This document shows positions 1-12,965 of a stretch of DNA of 64,000 nucleotides, in pieces. Under the pieces are notes generated by a model. It did no database searches. It was not told where the DNA came from and saw nothing but the letters and a program-made list of their open reading frames with translations. The stretch lies in assembly GCA_946800325.1 (NCBI GenBank), contig OX326957.1:63493570-63557569 (forward strand), in the 5' to 3' direction. Source of the DNA: Luzula sylvatica. Its lineage: Eukaryota; Streptophyta; Magnoliopsida; Poales; Juncaceae. Position 1 is the stretch's first letter; each line of letters opens with the position of its first letter. Position numbers and translations under genes: made by a program.

Positions 1-3000
1 AAAGAAAAAATATCGAACAAATCGATATTCCTTGTATATCTTTAGCATTATTAAATTCCATTTCGAAGCTTCATTTCGCCTCTGAGAGATTACGAGCCCA
101 ATTTATCAGGAGGCATGTAAGATTTCTATTCTTCTTCTTTTTCATCTTTTTCGCATTAATTTAATTAATTGTTCGTTTTTCTTTTTTGAGTTTTTACCGT
201 ACGTTATTCTCAGGCAAATATTCTAGAAGAATTTCTACTTAATTCTTCTAATACCGATACAAATGTACAAAACTCCATGAGCATTCTTCTCTCTAAGCTC
301 AGAAATACCGAGGCAAGTACTTATATCATAAACCCTAAACCCTAATTTACTTGCACATTATACATTATTAATTATTATTAAATTATAATAGGAATGGGTA
401 GTGAATTCTGGAGAGAACCATGTTGAAGTATTGACAGTAATTCAAAGATATGCTTTGAAATTTTCGTCTTTTTCTAAGAAATTCGGTCTCGAAGGAGAAA
501 CATATTATTGGACGAGTAATTATTATTTCAACATAGTTTTATATGAAAAATTACTCAATAGTATTTTCGACGTTCTTGAAGAAGGCCAAGTAATAGAGGT
601 ACTCATATTTATATTATAACCTTTTTTTAATATTTATATGATAAAAAATGATATATTTGCATGTTAACTTTATTAGGAAGCAGATGAAATTTTAGAACTT
701 ATAAAGTTGGCATGGCCAATATTGGGTATTAATCAAAGATTGCACGATTCCTTAAAATTTTGGGTATTTTTCAAGAAGGTACATTATTTATTGATTTCTA
801 ATTTAAGTAATTTAATAATTTATACCTAATTGATTTTATTTTTATTTTCTCTAGTTTATTCAAACAGGAGAAATTCATCTTCTAAAGCACACTCTCCACG
901 AAATAAAAAGTTCTATTTCGAAAAGTAATATTAATAATAATGACGATAATATAACCGAGAATGAATATATAAGCAGTCTTGTTTGTACCGTCGAAGAAAA
1001 AGGAATTAAAAAAGAATTAAATATTCTCGATATAATTCTCTACAAAATAATTAAATGGTGCATATATCAGTTAAAAGACTATCATCTCAACTTTGGTCAG
1101 GTTCGCTATGTTCACATATTTTCTATATTCACAATTCCCTATCTTTATTATATTTCGATTATTTTAATTCAGGATAAATATGTAATTTTCAAAGACGTGG
1201 TCGAATTAACATTACTCGTTTCATTTCAATTTCCTGACGATCTCGAAGAATTCAAGGTTAGATTAAAAAAATACTAATTATTTAATAAAAACAATAATAT
1301 TATATAATTCTTCCTTTTGTTGAATAATGACAGATAATAATTGCACCGGAATCAGGAATTGTACCTGAAATGAAACTTCTTCACAATCTCATCGAGAATT
1401 CTATGCAATCTGCATATACACGCGTTACGAAAATATCAAATACATTATCGGATTCGAATAATCACCCATTAATTATACTTTCGAACGAATTAACCCTAAT
1501 AGTCGAAAAAGAATATTCAAAATTCACTCCAATATTAAATCCCCATTATACCGAAGCTGGAAAACTCGCTCTGATTCTCGTACATTCGTTCTATTCTCAA
1601 CGCTTAGTAAGTTTCTTAACTTATTAGATTCATATTATTTCATTTAATTTACAACTATTATTATTCTCTAATTGTGAGATATAATTAACTTAGTGGACTT
1701 GTAGAACCCATTTCTAGAGGAGATTACAAGTCTTAATGAGAGAGTTAAAGGAGTCTTATCCTCTTCAAATAATCTCGAGCTTTGCTTGGCCCACAAGTTA
1801 TTCTCTTTATATGGCGATAACAATAATTCATCGATGTATAAATATTTGCGTCCTTATAAGGTTAGTATTGTGATGTATGTACTTAGTTAAATCATGAAAT
1901 TTTGGGCAAGGTTAACTTGGAAAAAAATATGTGATGATATAGATTAAGGAATTAAGTGGGCCATTAATTCTTCAATGGATTCAAATTCAACACGAGAAAT
2001 TATTGGAATGGACAAATCGAGCATTAGAATTAGAAAATTGGACCCCTTTATCGTCTCTTAAAAAACAAGCCAAATCTGCAATCGAGGTCTTTCGAATCGT
2101 CGAAGAGGTTCGTCTACTTTTAGGGTTTATGGTTTATCAAAATTTATTAATGATATCATTATTTATAATATTTATGCAGACAATAGAGCACTTTTATATT
2201 TCGAAATTACCAATGGAGATGATTCACTTGCGATTTTTACTCATTGGAATTTCGAGGTGTCTCGAAACTTATTTACTCCATATTTCAGACCAACAAGGTA
2301 ATTTATTTCCAATTTTTTATTTTATTTTTACGGTTATTTTAATTAATTATTATTGTAGTTGAGAAGAGTGTGTTGTACCCTAACAAGCCGATTCTGACGA
2401 GATATTCAGAATTGCCAAGTCGCTATATCAAGAAAAAACGTATCGAGTCTCGAATCGTCGAAGATTCATTTCTTATCAAACTCGAGAATTTAACTGTGCC
2501 GAAACTGTGTGTTAAATTAAATACTCTTCGCGTGAGTATATATTTATATCATTAATAATTATACTATTTTATTCTGTCTTAAAAACATTGTTGAGAATTT
2601 TTGTCGATTGATTTATATAGTTTATTAGAGACCAGCTTGATTCTCTAGAAGATTCCATAAAGGAATCATGGACTCTTCTTCAGTCAGGTTTTACAATTTT
2701 GCATAAATACCCTTCAAAATTCTGTATTTGCATTTGCAAAAGTTTTAAATTTGATAATCGAATATTTTTGTTTCAGGATTGAGATTCTCAGAATATTTCT
2801 CATGCATATCAAATGGACGAAAATTTGAAATCCCTAATGAAACGAATGAGCAAAATTCAATCGATGAATTATTCACCATTTTCGATGATGTCAGAACGAA
2901 CTCCATTGACATCAGCAATATCATATCCGAATTTGTCGGTTAGTCATCATTTACACATTTCTATGTTTTTTCTTTTAATAATTTAGGGACTTCTTTTCAA

Positions 3001-4155
3001 ATTTGCTTTTAATTATGTTGTTGATTACTTTTAGGAGGAAGAGTGGTATTTTGGGACTTGAGGAATTCATTCTTGTGTTCTTTATATCGTGGTAGTGTAA
3101 ATCAATCTCGACTAGGGCATTTCATACTGCAATTTGATCAAGTAATTTATTCAAATCAATCCCTATTATTTTTTAATATTTATTCAATATTTATAAAATT
3201 TTAAATAATACTATTAATTTCTATATAGGTTCTAGATCAAATATGTGATTTGATTGTAGATGAACTCAGGGACCAAGTTGTCTCAAGTATTTTTCGCTCA
3301 TCAATGGTATGACTTATATACTATACATATTAAATATGTTATTTTATTGTTGAAATATAATGAATAAATAATTTGGTAAAATAGGAAGGTTATGTTTGGA
3401 TACTTTTGGATGGAGGCCCATCACGTGTATTTTCTGAAATTGATGTTGAATTCTTGCAAGAAGATTTAGTTTTATTGAAAGTAAGCATATTAAAGTATAT
3501 TATGTTATATTGAATATTTTTTATAATGTTGCGAATTTTTTATTTTTGTTTTTAGGATCTTTTCATTGCTAATGGTCAAGGGCTTCCTCGTGATTTTGTC
3601 GAGCGCGAATCGAAATTAACTCAAGAAATTTTCGATTTATATTCACTCAAGGTAATAATGTTAATATACTATTTATACATAAGTAAGTTCAATTGGAGAT
3701 TTTATTTTGTTTGTTGTGTATCAGACTGAGAGCATAATAGAAATGCTGAGAGATGCAAGCGAACAAATAAACGGGAATTCGACTCCGAATTCAAATTTAA
3801 ACGGTTCGAGAAAAGTAAACGATATTCAAACTTTGCTTCGAGTTTTGTGCCACAAAAAGGACAGAAACGCTTCTCAATTTCTCAAACTTCACTATCAACT
3901 TTCCAAATCTTCAGGTACATATACATTTCAGTTTTATAATTTCTCAAAATTCAAAATATTATTTTTTTCTTTATAATTTTTGAAGAATACGAAGATTCTC
4001 CCGAGAAGGACCCAATTGTGAAATCTACAAATTTAACGGATATATTAAAAAAAAGCACATCGTTCGACTGGAGAAAAACGAGCGAAGGAAGCTTTAAAGC
4101 CGTTAAAAAAAGATTTCAAGAAGTCTCCTCCGAAATGAAAAGTATTCCTTGGTGA
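1..4155 (+). CDS. UNC-13-like DUF810 protein (Munc13-homology domains), 5' partial
   Basis: Nineteen exons join in one frame to 895 codons, open at the left edge: <1-116, 214-312, 392-598, 677-778, 855-1100, 1173-1256, 1334-1606, 1720-1860, 1943-2107, 2180-2297, 2359-2531, 2621-2687, 2777-2938, 3035-3141, 3229-3306, 3385-3480, 3556-3651, 3725-3914 and 3986-4155 (stop TGA). The product matches the plant DUF810/UNC-13 family. Exon 11 has the PRLCVRLNT-like motif (here VPKLCVKLNTLR). Exons 16-17 carry VWILLDGGPSR, then an LKDLF..NGQGLPRDFVE stretch typical of the C-terminal MHD2 region; TESIIE follows. Known relatives such as Arabidopsis PATROL1 act in exocytic delivery of plasma-membrane proteins; that role is inferred here. 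The many small exons recall the divergent At4g11670-type branch. Intron 2 (313-391) begins GC instead of GT. Only the N-terminus is missing, since family members are about 950-1100 residues. Family confidence is high; single splice sites are good but unverified. Confidence 0.9.
330..344 (+). promoter_or_regulatory. Telobox-like AAACCCTAAACCCTA inside intron 2
   Basis: Two AAACCCTA units lie within the GC-AG intron of the UNC-13-like gene. Teloboxes near plant promoters are known to be bound by Telomere Repeat Binding proteins. An intronic position makes function here uncertain, and it may be chance. Confidence 0.3.
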
Positions 4156-5222
4156 CAAAATCTTTCTCAATTTTGTGTATATTTTTTTAACCATAGTTAA
4201 TTAATTTGTCTGCATATATATTTTTAACCATAGTTAGTTCATTTTAAACTCTGCACATGGTATGAGTATCAGGTTTGTTCGATCTGTCGGTAATACAAAT
4301 TTGAATGGTAATTAATTAATTAATTAATATATTCTGAAAACTTGATCAAGCAAGTTGACTTTGCAGTAATTAATGTAAAACTACATTAATAAGGGTGCAA
4401 ACAATAGAAAAGTATAGATCGAACAATAGCTTAAAATATTGTTTGTAGGATGGATTAATTAACCTGTAATTAAGAAATAATCGTTTTCAAAATAAATAAA
4501 TAAAAAAAAAAACTTTTACAGCAATTCATGATTGCTATTTTTATGTTTTGTGTAGTTGTACATTTTATGGTCATGAAAGTAGGGGGTGTGTATGGGAAGA
4601 TAAAGAGCCTTGTCTAGTTTTATCGTTTTTTATATGATATTTGATATTGGTATTATCTGAGTTGTCTTCATTAGCCGAATAAAATCAGAAATGTATGGGT
4701 AATTTATATTTGCCTAATGACGTCTCACCAACAGACATATCTATCAACTAATTGACAATACTCTTTGTCTTTCTGCATTTAAAAGAAGTCATTTTGACAA
4801 ATATAACCTTCCAATTTCACATAATCTCATTATTATCCTTTGTATGTAGATATGCTCACCACATAATTAATCAACACATAATTCATGATTCAACAACTTA
4901 ACTAGATACAACAGCCTCTATTGCATGTCAAACCAAATCCCGAGCTTCACATTTTTTTTTATCAAAAGTAAGGAATTAAATAAACTAATTTTACGAAGAA
5001 AAACAAAAAACTAATGATTTTCGCCTGCGTAATTTCTTTTATTATATCGAATCTGTTCATGTTAACACGTACAACCATTTCCATTTATCTTTTTTTTCTC
5101 TCTATAAAATAACACGAATTGGTTGTTTATAAACTCCCTACTGTCCAAAGAATAAAAAAAAAACTAAACCAATAAGGTTCGAAATTACAAAAACCAACTT
5201 TAAACAATTTTTTCATCTAAAA
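4156..5222. other. Convergent intergenic region (3' flanks)
   Basis: AT-rich spacer between the stop codons of the UNC-13-like gene (+) and the PMT gene (-). It should contain both 3' UTRs. No further coding region, RNA gene or clear repeat was seen, apart from short TTAA runs near 4310-4330. Confidence 0.6.
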
Positions 5223-8200
5223 TTATTGATTCTGATTTTGGTCCTCAGCCGTCCAATATGATTTCACGACCAAAAGGATTTTCTCTCTGACATGTGGGCC
5301 ATTCTCATGATCGACAATTTGGCTTTCCCATTTCATTCTATCTGCTATATTCTTTAACTTCACCAAAATATCCACATCATCTCTAAATATCACACTCCCT
5401 TCTGGTCTCAATATTCTATCCATCTCTATTAGTATATCTTCCATCTCACAACTACACATCAAAATATCAACAATATAATACAAATAAATAAGTTAAATTA
5501 TAACCTGTGTTGCACGGATACGCCGATACGGCGATACGGCGATACGGCGACGCGTATCGGATACGGCGATACGACAATTTAACATATGATTTAGAATACG
5601 ATACGGATACGACGATACGGCTAAATTCGGTTTTTTGAAGTATCCGCGCAACATAGATTATAACTCAAGATATAATACCAACATAAAACAATTTATTTAC
5701 CTGTCCTTGTATAGAGTAAAAACCGAATCAGCGTGGATGAGATCATACGTTCTCGGATAAGTAGACATCGCCTCGCACCTGAAAAATAAAAATATTAATT
5801 CCAATATAAATACATCACAAACATAAAAATAATTGAAGTTACCAATCTTGATAAGATCCAATCAATCCTCTTTCATAAACGACGCCAAGAGTATCTTTGC
5901 CGATAGTAGGAACCATATTCATGACCCAAACAGGATCGTTAATCAACGCTGCCGCGAACCCGCCAAGTTGAGCATTCATGTCGAGTAAATTACGATATCT
6001 ACCCTTCTGTCCCAATTGGTTAATTAGTTTTTTGTAATACGCGACTCTGTTCTTCCATATTTCCGTGTCTTGCAAAAATATCTCGGCCGTGACTCCTTCG
6101 ATACTTCCCGAAATAATTCTCGGCGGAACCGTGTATAATCTCTCAGGCCATCTTTTTAATTCTCCTCCCGCCACGTCTTCGATGCTCGCCACCTCAGGCA
6201 AGGGCGTTATACACGCCTCCATTTTATCATACCTATAAAATTCACAATAAAAAAATTAGAAAACATATAATATAATGGTAAATAAAAACCTATAAAATTA
6301 CCAAGCCGCATCGGGGTTTTGAGCGCTGCAGAATTGAGGAGACTTGATGACTTTACGGTTCATCTTGCAATGGACATGATTGGTTGGTTTCTGCCAGATG
6401 GCGAGGTCTCCGTTCTCCTTGATTTTCTTCCAACAAAGGCTTTTCGCGATGGTTTCAATCGAGTATTGTTCGTTGTTCAAATCTTCTTCAGTCCTCTGCC
6501 ACCCCTTCCAGTGTTTTCTCCAGTTGATCGGCGGACCAGAGAGGATCCAATATCCTCCCGGTCTCAAAATGCGGTCCACTTCAATCAAGTACAACCCGTC
6601 TGTGAATCAATAACACAAAAATTAAATTATATCATTTAAATCATAAAAAAATATAGATAATAATACCGTATTGATGCCAAGGGATTAGGCAACGAGAGCA
6701 ATGCGCCATGTCGAATGACCTGGCAGGATAAGGGAGACGGTTCGAGGCCATGACGCCGATCAAGGCCGGCACGCCTCGCTCCAAGGCGAACTGTACTTGC
6801 GCTTCGTGAGTGTCTCTCGGCGCGAACGACATTGTCATTACGTTTCGCGATAATAAGTACGCTCCCCAACTCGCCACCTGTCATGTATAAACTAGTTAGC
6901 AATTGCAATTATATAAATAATTATATAATGGGGTGACATTTGTAAATGTGAGTAGGCCACACGGAATGAAAGGACTGAGAAGAGAAGACAAGAACAGCGA
7001 AAAAGCTGCCACTTTGCTTCTACTGCTAATAAACAGAGTACACATTACAGTACAAAAGTTTCTGGCTTTTGTCAGTAACGAAATCCGTTATGATTCATTA
7101 GGGAAGTATGTAAGGACTTATTTGCATATTCACTCGATGAATAATATTTTTTATTGGTTCTATTCTTCTACAAGTACATTTTGTCAGTGGTGATTGGTCT
7201 TAACAAATAATCAAGGGGTGGATGTGAAAATATATTTTTTGAAGGGGGAAAAAAGAGAAGAATGGAAAGTAATTTGACAGCTGAGAATTGGTTTGGTTAG
7301 GTCGGAAAACAATGTTTTGAGATAAATTCAAATTAAATCTTTCTTAATTTGTCAACACCCAGAATATCCGTTCAAAATAACAAAATGATTTCTTTCTTAT
7401 ATTTCCCTCATTTTCATGATTATATTCACTTCACTCGGTTTTACTATTAATTCATGATATTCATCCAAATTTGCCCACAAAAAGAAGAACCATTCACACA
7501 AAAGATTAGCAAACAGAGCAAGAAAGTAATTTTTAAACCCAAAACCACCGAAACAAGCAAGTATAACAAAAAAAAAATCAATTATTTAAAATTAAAAAGA
7601 AGGTAAAAGAATGAATCAAACACAATTAGAAAGAAATAGGACTCACCCCACAACCGGTATCGATAGCAGTTCGAATCGCACCGTCATGGAGCGAAATTAA
7701 CTTATCGATCTCATTGATATAAGCATCGGCACCGCGAGGAAACATGGTTCCTCCACCGGGAAACCTAAATTTATCACCATCAACCCTAATCCAGTTCTGC
7801 ACAGCTTTCTCGACGGTCAACTCTTTATGCGGCACATTCGCAAACCATGCCACGTCCCTACTTGCCGGCCAAGGAAACGGGTTTCTGTACCCGTTCGGCG
7901 CGGGGACTAAACACTTCAACAATTCCTGCTTCTCGGGACAGTGTCTCTCTCTGTATATCAATCTATCTCGATCGAATTTCAAGGACCTGTCCACGTCCTC
8001 GCAAGGGGTGTATTCCGAGTATTTGACATCACAAGAAGGGAAATTGTTTGGAGGTGGACTTGTGAAGACCGAATCATTAGCTGCGTGGTGTGCTGCGAAG
8101 TCGAGATTGAGAGAAGATGATGACTTTGTGGTTGTGGGGTCACAAGACTTGGTGGATAGCAAAGTAGAGGGAGTCGTGACGTTGGATAATCCGCCGTGTT

Positions 8201-8312
8201 GCCATACTCCGAGGAAGTAGGAGATAGAACAGAGAAGGGCGATGAGGGCTATAGAGAGGATATTTGGGCGTTTTTTTATGTATCTTTGGTAGAGCTTCAT
8301 GGCCCCCGCCAT
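5223..8312 (-). CDS. Golgi putative methyltransferase, QUA2/PMT (DUF248) family
   Basis: Six exons on the minus strand (8312-7647, 6877-6667, 6599-6302, 6232-5843, 5778-5701, 5451-5223) give 623 residues, normal for the family. Residues about 18-37 are one hydrophobic segment after a short basic N-terminus, as in type II Golgi membrane proteins. The lumenal part has the family signatures [16 protein letters not shown], the SAM-binding loop [13 protein letters not shown] (split by intron 1), [22 protein letters not shown] and a second half with [15 protein letters not shown] and [11 protein letters not shown]. Members are thought to methylesterify or otherwise support cell-wall homogalacturonan; the exact substrate cannot be read from sequence. 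It looks closest to the PMT15-18 branch, tentatively. The start at 8312 gives MAGAMK; an in-frame ATG at 8300 is an alternative. Intron 5 (5700-5452) contains a 146-bp foldback element. All six introns' splice sites are GT-AG. Confidence 0.93.
5508..5653. mobile_element. Small foldback MITE rich in GATACG, in PMT intron 5
   Basis: The ends are inverted: TGTTGCACGGATAC at 5508-5521 and GTATCCGCGCAACA at 5640-5653 (13 of 14 match). The interior iterates GATACGGC and GATACG. A relative with the same ends is at 35243-35360. There is no coding capacity, so it is non-autonomous. The superfamily is unassigned because no clear target duplication is visible. Confidence 0.7.
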
Positions 8313-8439
8313 TGATGAAACTTCAAGGAATGGTGGGTTTTTTCAAAGTTTTAATTAGAATCAGAAGGGGAGGGAGGAGAGAGGTGGGTGCAATGATGAT
8401 GAGGGAGGCATATAGGGGAAGTGTGGGGATTTGGGTGCA

Positions 8440-8479
<40 letters not shown>

Positions 8480-8902
8480 ATAATTGAAAAATATTTTGAT
8501 TTTTGTGGTAATTAAGGAAATAGATATCGCCCGTTTTGTGATATAGGTGGGATTTAGGGTGGGGGTGTCATGGTAATTAATGAGTTGCTAAATACACAAT
8601 TAGTGAGTTAATTGTATTTGATTTGAGTAATGAATAATGATAATTAAGGGGGGTTCTAGAGGATGATGCTTGGTAATCGGTGGAATGAGATTTTGGACCG
8701 AAGCCAAGACCAAGAGGAGAAGGGTTATTGGGTGGAAAGGAGGTGAAGACTTGAGAATTGAGAGTCGAGAGGGTTTGCAATGGCCTTGTTAGTTGTTACT
8801 AGGTACTTGAAACTAGATTAGGGAAAACAGTGATTAATTAAATAATTAGTATTTGAATTATAATAGTTAGGATTCATTATGATTTGAGATATATATTAAT
8901 AT
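8313..8902. promoter_or_regulatory. PMT upstream region with (GA/CT)n tract
   Basis: Sequence upstream of the minus-strand PMT start. It contains a pure (GA)n run at 8442-8475, which reads as (CT)n on the coding strand 130-163 bp before the ATG. Such pyrimidine stretches are common in plant 5' UTRs and core promoters. No TATA box was assigned with confidence. Short open frames here look like chance. Confidence 0.45.
8442..8475. repeat. (GA)n microsatellite
   Basis: About 17 uninterrupted GA units directly upstream of the PMT gene. Confidence 0.95.
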
Positions 8903-9360
8903 GTATCGTGGTCTAAGCTGTATCGGATATCGATACTCATCCGATGCGTATCGAATATTTCACGTGACGTATTCATATATTTTATTTTATAATAATAACA
9001 GATACTTCTGTGATATTTTCGAATACTTATCGGATGTCTCTAACGTATAAAAAGTGTAGCTTAAAAATAAAAATAAGTTTTTTAAATCGGAAATAAATGA
9101 ATATTACATATAAGTAAATAACTAAATAAAATAAACATTTACTTGAAATAATTTATTTTTATAAAAAAAAACTTTTAGTATATTTCATGTCAAATATATA
9201 ATATATAAAACTATTAAATATACGAATTATAATTAATAAAATATTATATATAATTAATGTAATAATGTATTGTATTTTATGTTTTTTTTAAAATTATTGT
9301 ATCATCGTATCTGTATCGTGTCGATACGATATTCGTATCAATATCGGTTTAACATAGATA
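8903..9360. mobile_element. Probable degenerate element with inverted GTATCG/CGATAC-rich ends
   Basis: The left part carries GTATCGGATATCGATAC-type sequence and the right part, near 9300-9350, carries its approximate inverse (CGTATC...CGATACGATATTCG). The middle is plain AT-rich DNA. This composition resembles the MITEs at 5508 and 35243 but is longer and more decayed, and the ends are approximate. Confidence 0.4.
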
Positions 9361-10218
9361 ACATATACTATCTAATTATAGATAAGAAACATCTTATTTA
9401 GGGCCCAAGGATCCGGAAATAAATGCCGTACAAAATAAACTAGACATTCTGTATTTTAGGGATGTATTAATTGATATTTGAATTTGAATGTGAATATTCT
9501 ACGTTGTAAAGCAATAAAAACATACATTGCATCTTCTAAGAATGCAAGATTAAATGCAATGTTTGAGCTTTTCGGTTGGACACATTTTCTTTTTTAAATT
9601 TTGGTCAACATTTAATTATGCAAAAATGCTAGGTTGGATGCTTTTAAATGATCCCCAAACATCTATTTAAATTTTGGTCAACATTTAATTTTGGGGAACA
9701 TTTATTTTTATTTTAAATATTTATATCATACATACAAAATATACATCTAAAATGATACAACAAACAAAAATATATTATATATGTAAAAAGATATAACATG
9801 CATTATATTTAAAATATATATATACATAAAAAAATATTAACACATAAAGATATACTATACATCTAAATAAGGTACACAATTTGGATGAGAAACGACGTGC
9901 GTTTTGGAGTACACAAAATTCTGTAAAATATGAAAAAGTCAAGTGTCACGTGTCGTTCTTTTATTGATGACTTGCGCATGAAAACGCAACCCATGACCGA
10001 TGAAATGCATAATTTTTTTCATTAAAATTGCATAATGATAAAATTACACCGAATCATTAATTATATGCAATACTTGCCAAATATTTTGAGAGAAGGGAGG
10101 ATGGAACAAGACCTTTTTCTTTTATAGACCTGTCTCTATGTAATATTGTGTGTATTTCTTTGACCTAGATATATACATTTGTATAATAATTTATAAATAT
10201 TTGTCGACGTAAAAGTAC
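9361..10218. other. AT-rich intergenic DNA
   Basis: No gene or RNA was recognised. Positions 9598-9620 and 9668-9690 repeat TTTTGGTCAACATTTAATT, a short local duplication. The segment near 9890-9975 (GACGTGCGTTTTGGAGT and following) recurs near 35480-35580, so both places hold an old dispersed repeat. Confidence 0.5.
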
Positions 10219-10749
10219 CACTACAACAGATGGGCTTATCAGCGACGGGGAACTTCTATCAGCGACGGGCCGTCGTAAATATAAAGCACTTTCACCGACG
10301 GGCCGTCGCTAAAGCACTATTTCCGACGGTTTTTATTTCCGACGGCCCGTCGCAGATTCCGTTGGTCCGTCGCAGAAGAGGAAACCATCGGTAAAACCCG
10401 CCGTCGGCCCGTCGATAACTAAAAGGCCCGTCGCTGATGCTCACCGACGGCCCGTCGGCCCATAGTTTCCCGTCGCAGATACATTCAAAAAATCGTTAGA
10501 TTTCAAAACTATCTCCGACGGCCCGTCGGCCCATCATTACCGTCGCAGATAACTCCCCGTCGGCCCGTCGCAGATGCTCCCCGATGGCCCGTCGTAGATA
10601 AAAAAACCGTCGCAGATGGAGTGTGCCGTCGCTAATACGGACCGATGGCCCGTCGGTGATATGGTTTAGGGTTTAGATATATATCCCCCCGGCCTGCATT
10701 CATTTCGTTTCCCTCCTTCTCTCTCTCCTCTTCCCCCTTCGCCCAGCCC

Positions 10750-10750
<1 letters not shown>

Positions 10751-10791
<41 letters not shown>
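10751..10791 (+). repeat. Poly-C tract, 41 bp
   Basis: Forty-one uninterrupted C residues within a C/T-rich block (about 10685-10960). Low-complexity open frames on the other strand come from this composition and are not genes. Confidence 0.95.
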
Positions 10792-10794
<3 letters not shown>

Positions 10795-11400
10795 TTCGCT
10801 CCTCTACCCCCTTCGCCCAGCCCGTCCAGAGCCACCCTTTCGCCCAGCCCCCTGCCCCCTCACAGCCCCCGTCCCCTCTCCTCCCCCTCTCTGCTGTCGC
10901 CTTCGCAGCCCCCTTCTCTCCTCTTGCCCCTTCGCCCAGCCCGTCCCTCTCCTCTTCTCGGTTGGTTGCTCGTTTCTGGTGGATGGATTCCGGCTTGCTC
11001 GTTTCTCGGTGATCAATATCTCCTCTTCTCGGTTTGAAGGTATGTTTATTTCACCTTTTGATTAGGTTTATAAACTGTTGAATTTTTTTTTTTTTGAATC
11101 ATTCATGTTGATTTCTAGGCTTAATTAGCTCGTTCCTATTTGTGTTTAATTTAGGTCTGATTTTTTTAAATTTGTTCTAAAATTATTTTTGAATCTGTTT
11201 AATTTAGGTTTAATATTTTTTTGTTAATCTGTTTTAAATATGATGTTGAAAATCTGTTTTGAAGGCAAAGATCCGTTTTAAACCTGGTTTAGATGTTCTA
11301 TTTAAATATGTTTTTGAAAATCTGTTTTGAAGGCAAAGATCTGATTTAAACCTGGTTTAGATGTTTTTTTAAACTTGTTTTTTAAATTTTTGTTTAAATT

Positions 11401-12190
11401 TGTTTTTTTAGGTGAAAGTCATAAATCTCGGCTACTCTCTCGACACTCGGGTCTGGTGTAGAAGGTATGTTTATCTTTCTCGGTTTGGTTAGGTTAGATT
11501 TAAATTTAGGTTTAATTAGGTGTAAAAAATTTTGAATCTGGATTCATAAGCATTTTAAATCTGGTTTTGTTGGATTAAATAATTATTTTATTTAGGATTT
11601 TTGAATATGTTCTGATTTTGTTTTAGGTATTTTAAATATGAATTTTTAGAGTTTGTAGGCTTATTATATATGGAATTTTAATTTGTTTTAAGTATATTTT
11701 ATATCTGTTTTTTTTTTTAATCTGATTTTATTAAAATCTGTTTTAAATCAATTTTTACATCTATTATTTTTAAATTTGTTAGTTATGTTTTTTGAAATAT
11801 GTTTAGATGTTTTTTTAAACTTGTTTTTTAAATTTTTGTTTGAATTTGTTTTTTTAGGTGAAAGTCACAAATCTCGGCTGCTCTCTCGACAATCGGGTCT
11901 GGTGTAGTGGAAAGTCTCATGCTCTCTATTTGTTTGAAGGTATGTTTATCTTTCTCGGTTTGGTTAGGTTAGATTTAAATTTAGGTTTAATTAGGTGTAA
12001 AAATTTTTGAATCTGGATTCATAAGCATTTTAAATCTGGTTTTGTAGGATTAAATAATTATTTTATTTAGGATTTTTGAATCTGTTCTGATTTGATTTTA
12101 GGTATTTTAAATATGAATTTTTCGAGTTTGTAGGCTTATTATATATGGAATTTTAATTTGTTTTAAGTATATTTTATATCTGGTTTTTTT
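11401..12190 (+). repeat. Tandem duplication of about 450 bp with splice-like borders
   Basis: A segment starting AGGTGAAAGTCATAAATCTC near 11411 is repeated from 11858. Both copies are followed by CGGGTCTGGTGTAG, GAAGGTATGTTTATCTTTC and the same T-rich, intron-like sequence. Each copy has a TTTTTTAG acceptor-like and an AAG/GTATG donor-like border. The pattern looks like a duplicated non-coding exon plus intron inside the CACTA-like element. A smaller 70-bp duplication (AAATCTGTTTTGAAGGCAAA) lies at about 11250-11345. Confidence 0.75.
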
Positions 12191-12235
12191 GGAGGTTTCG
12201 ATGGTGATAATTTGAATGAGAATTAGAGAGAGTTT

Positions 12236-12480
12236 ATTTGACTGTTGTATTTGGATTGTTGTATTTGTGGATTGTCGTATTCGGATTGTTGTATTTGTGG
12301 ATTGTGAGATTTTGGGTTGTCGTGGTTTATTTGAATTGTCGTGGTTTCATTTTCTGGAATGTTGTATTTGTGGTTTGTCGTATTTTGGGTTGTCGTGGTT
12401 TATTCGAATTTTCGAGGTTTCATTTTCGTGCCTTATTTGAATTGTCGTTGCTTATTTGGATTGTTTGTATTTGTTTAATT
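12236..12480 (+). repeat. Degenerate tandem repeat of TTGTATTTGTGGATTGTCG type
   Basis: Short imperfect repeats of TTGTATTTGTGG, ATTGTCGT and ATTTGGATTG. Open frames over it are repetitive (WIVVFVDCR-like) and judged non-coding. Confidence 0.7.
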
Positions 12481-12489
12481 GCCGTGGCT

Positions 12490-12965
12490 TTATTATAATT
12501 ATTAAAATATTATTAATATAAATTTAATATTATTTAATTTTTAATATTATTAATATAAATTTAATATTATTTAATTTTTAATATTATTAATATAAATTTA
12601 ATATTATTTAATTATTTATTAATATTATAAATATTAAAATATTATTAATATAAATTTAATATTATAATTATTTAATTATTTATTAAAATAAATTTATTAT
12701 TATTTAATTATTTATTTATATTATTAATATAAATTTAATATAATTTAATTATTTATTAAAATAAATTTATTATTATTTAATTATTTATTTATATTATTAA
12801 TATAAATTTAATATAATTTAATTATTTATTAAAATAAATTTATTATTATTATTTAATTATTTATTTTTATATTATTAATATAAATTTAATATTATTTAAT
12901 TATTTATTAAAATAAATTTATTATTATTTAATTATTTATTTATATTATTAATATATATTTAATTA
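12490..12965. repeat. AT-only tandem repeat, about 73-bp unit
   Basis: Nearly 480 bp of A and T only. A core such as TTTAATTATTTATTAAAATA is repeated about four to five times with small indels. It sits inside the CACTA-like element, just before the right subterminal CGACGG cluster. Confidence 0.85.

Noticed and set aside
6319..6639. Plus-strand open frames overlapping PMT exon 3 (also 7744-8220 over exon 1)
   Set aside because: They are antisense shadows of well-supported PMT exons and match no family.
10632..11016. Glycine/arginine-rich minus-strand frames over the poly-C block
   Set aside because: Low-complexity products of the poly-C and C/T-rich sequence; not a gene.
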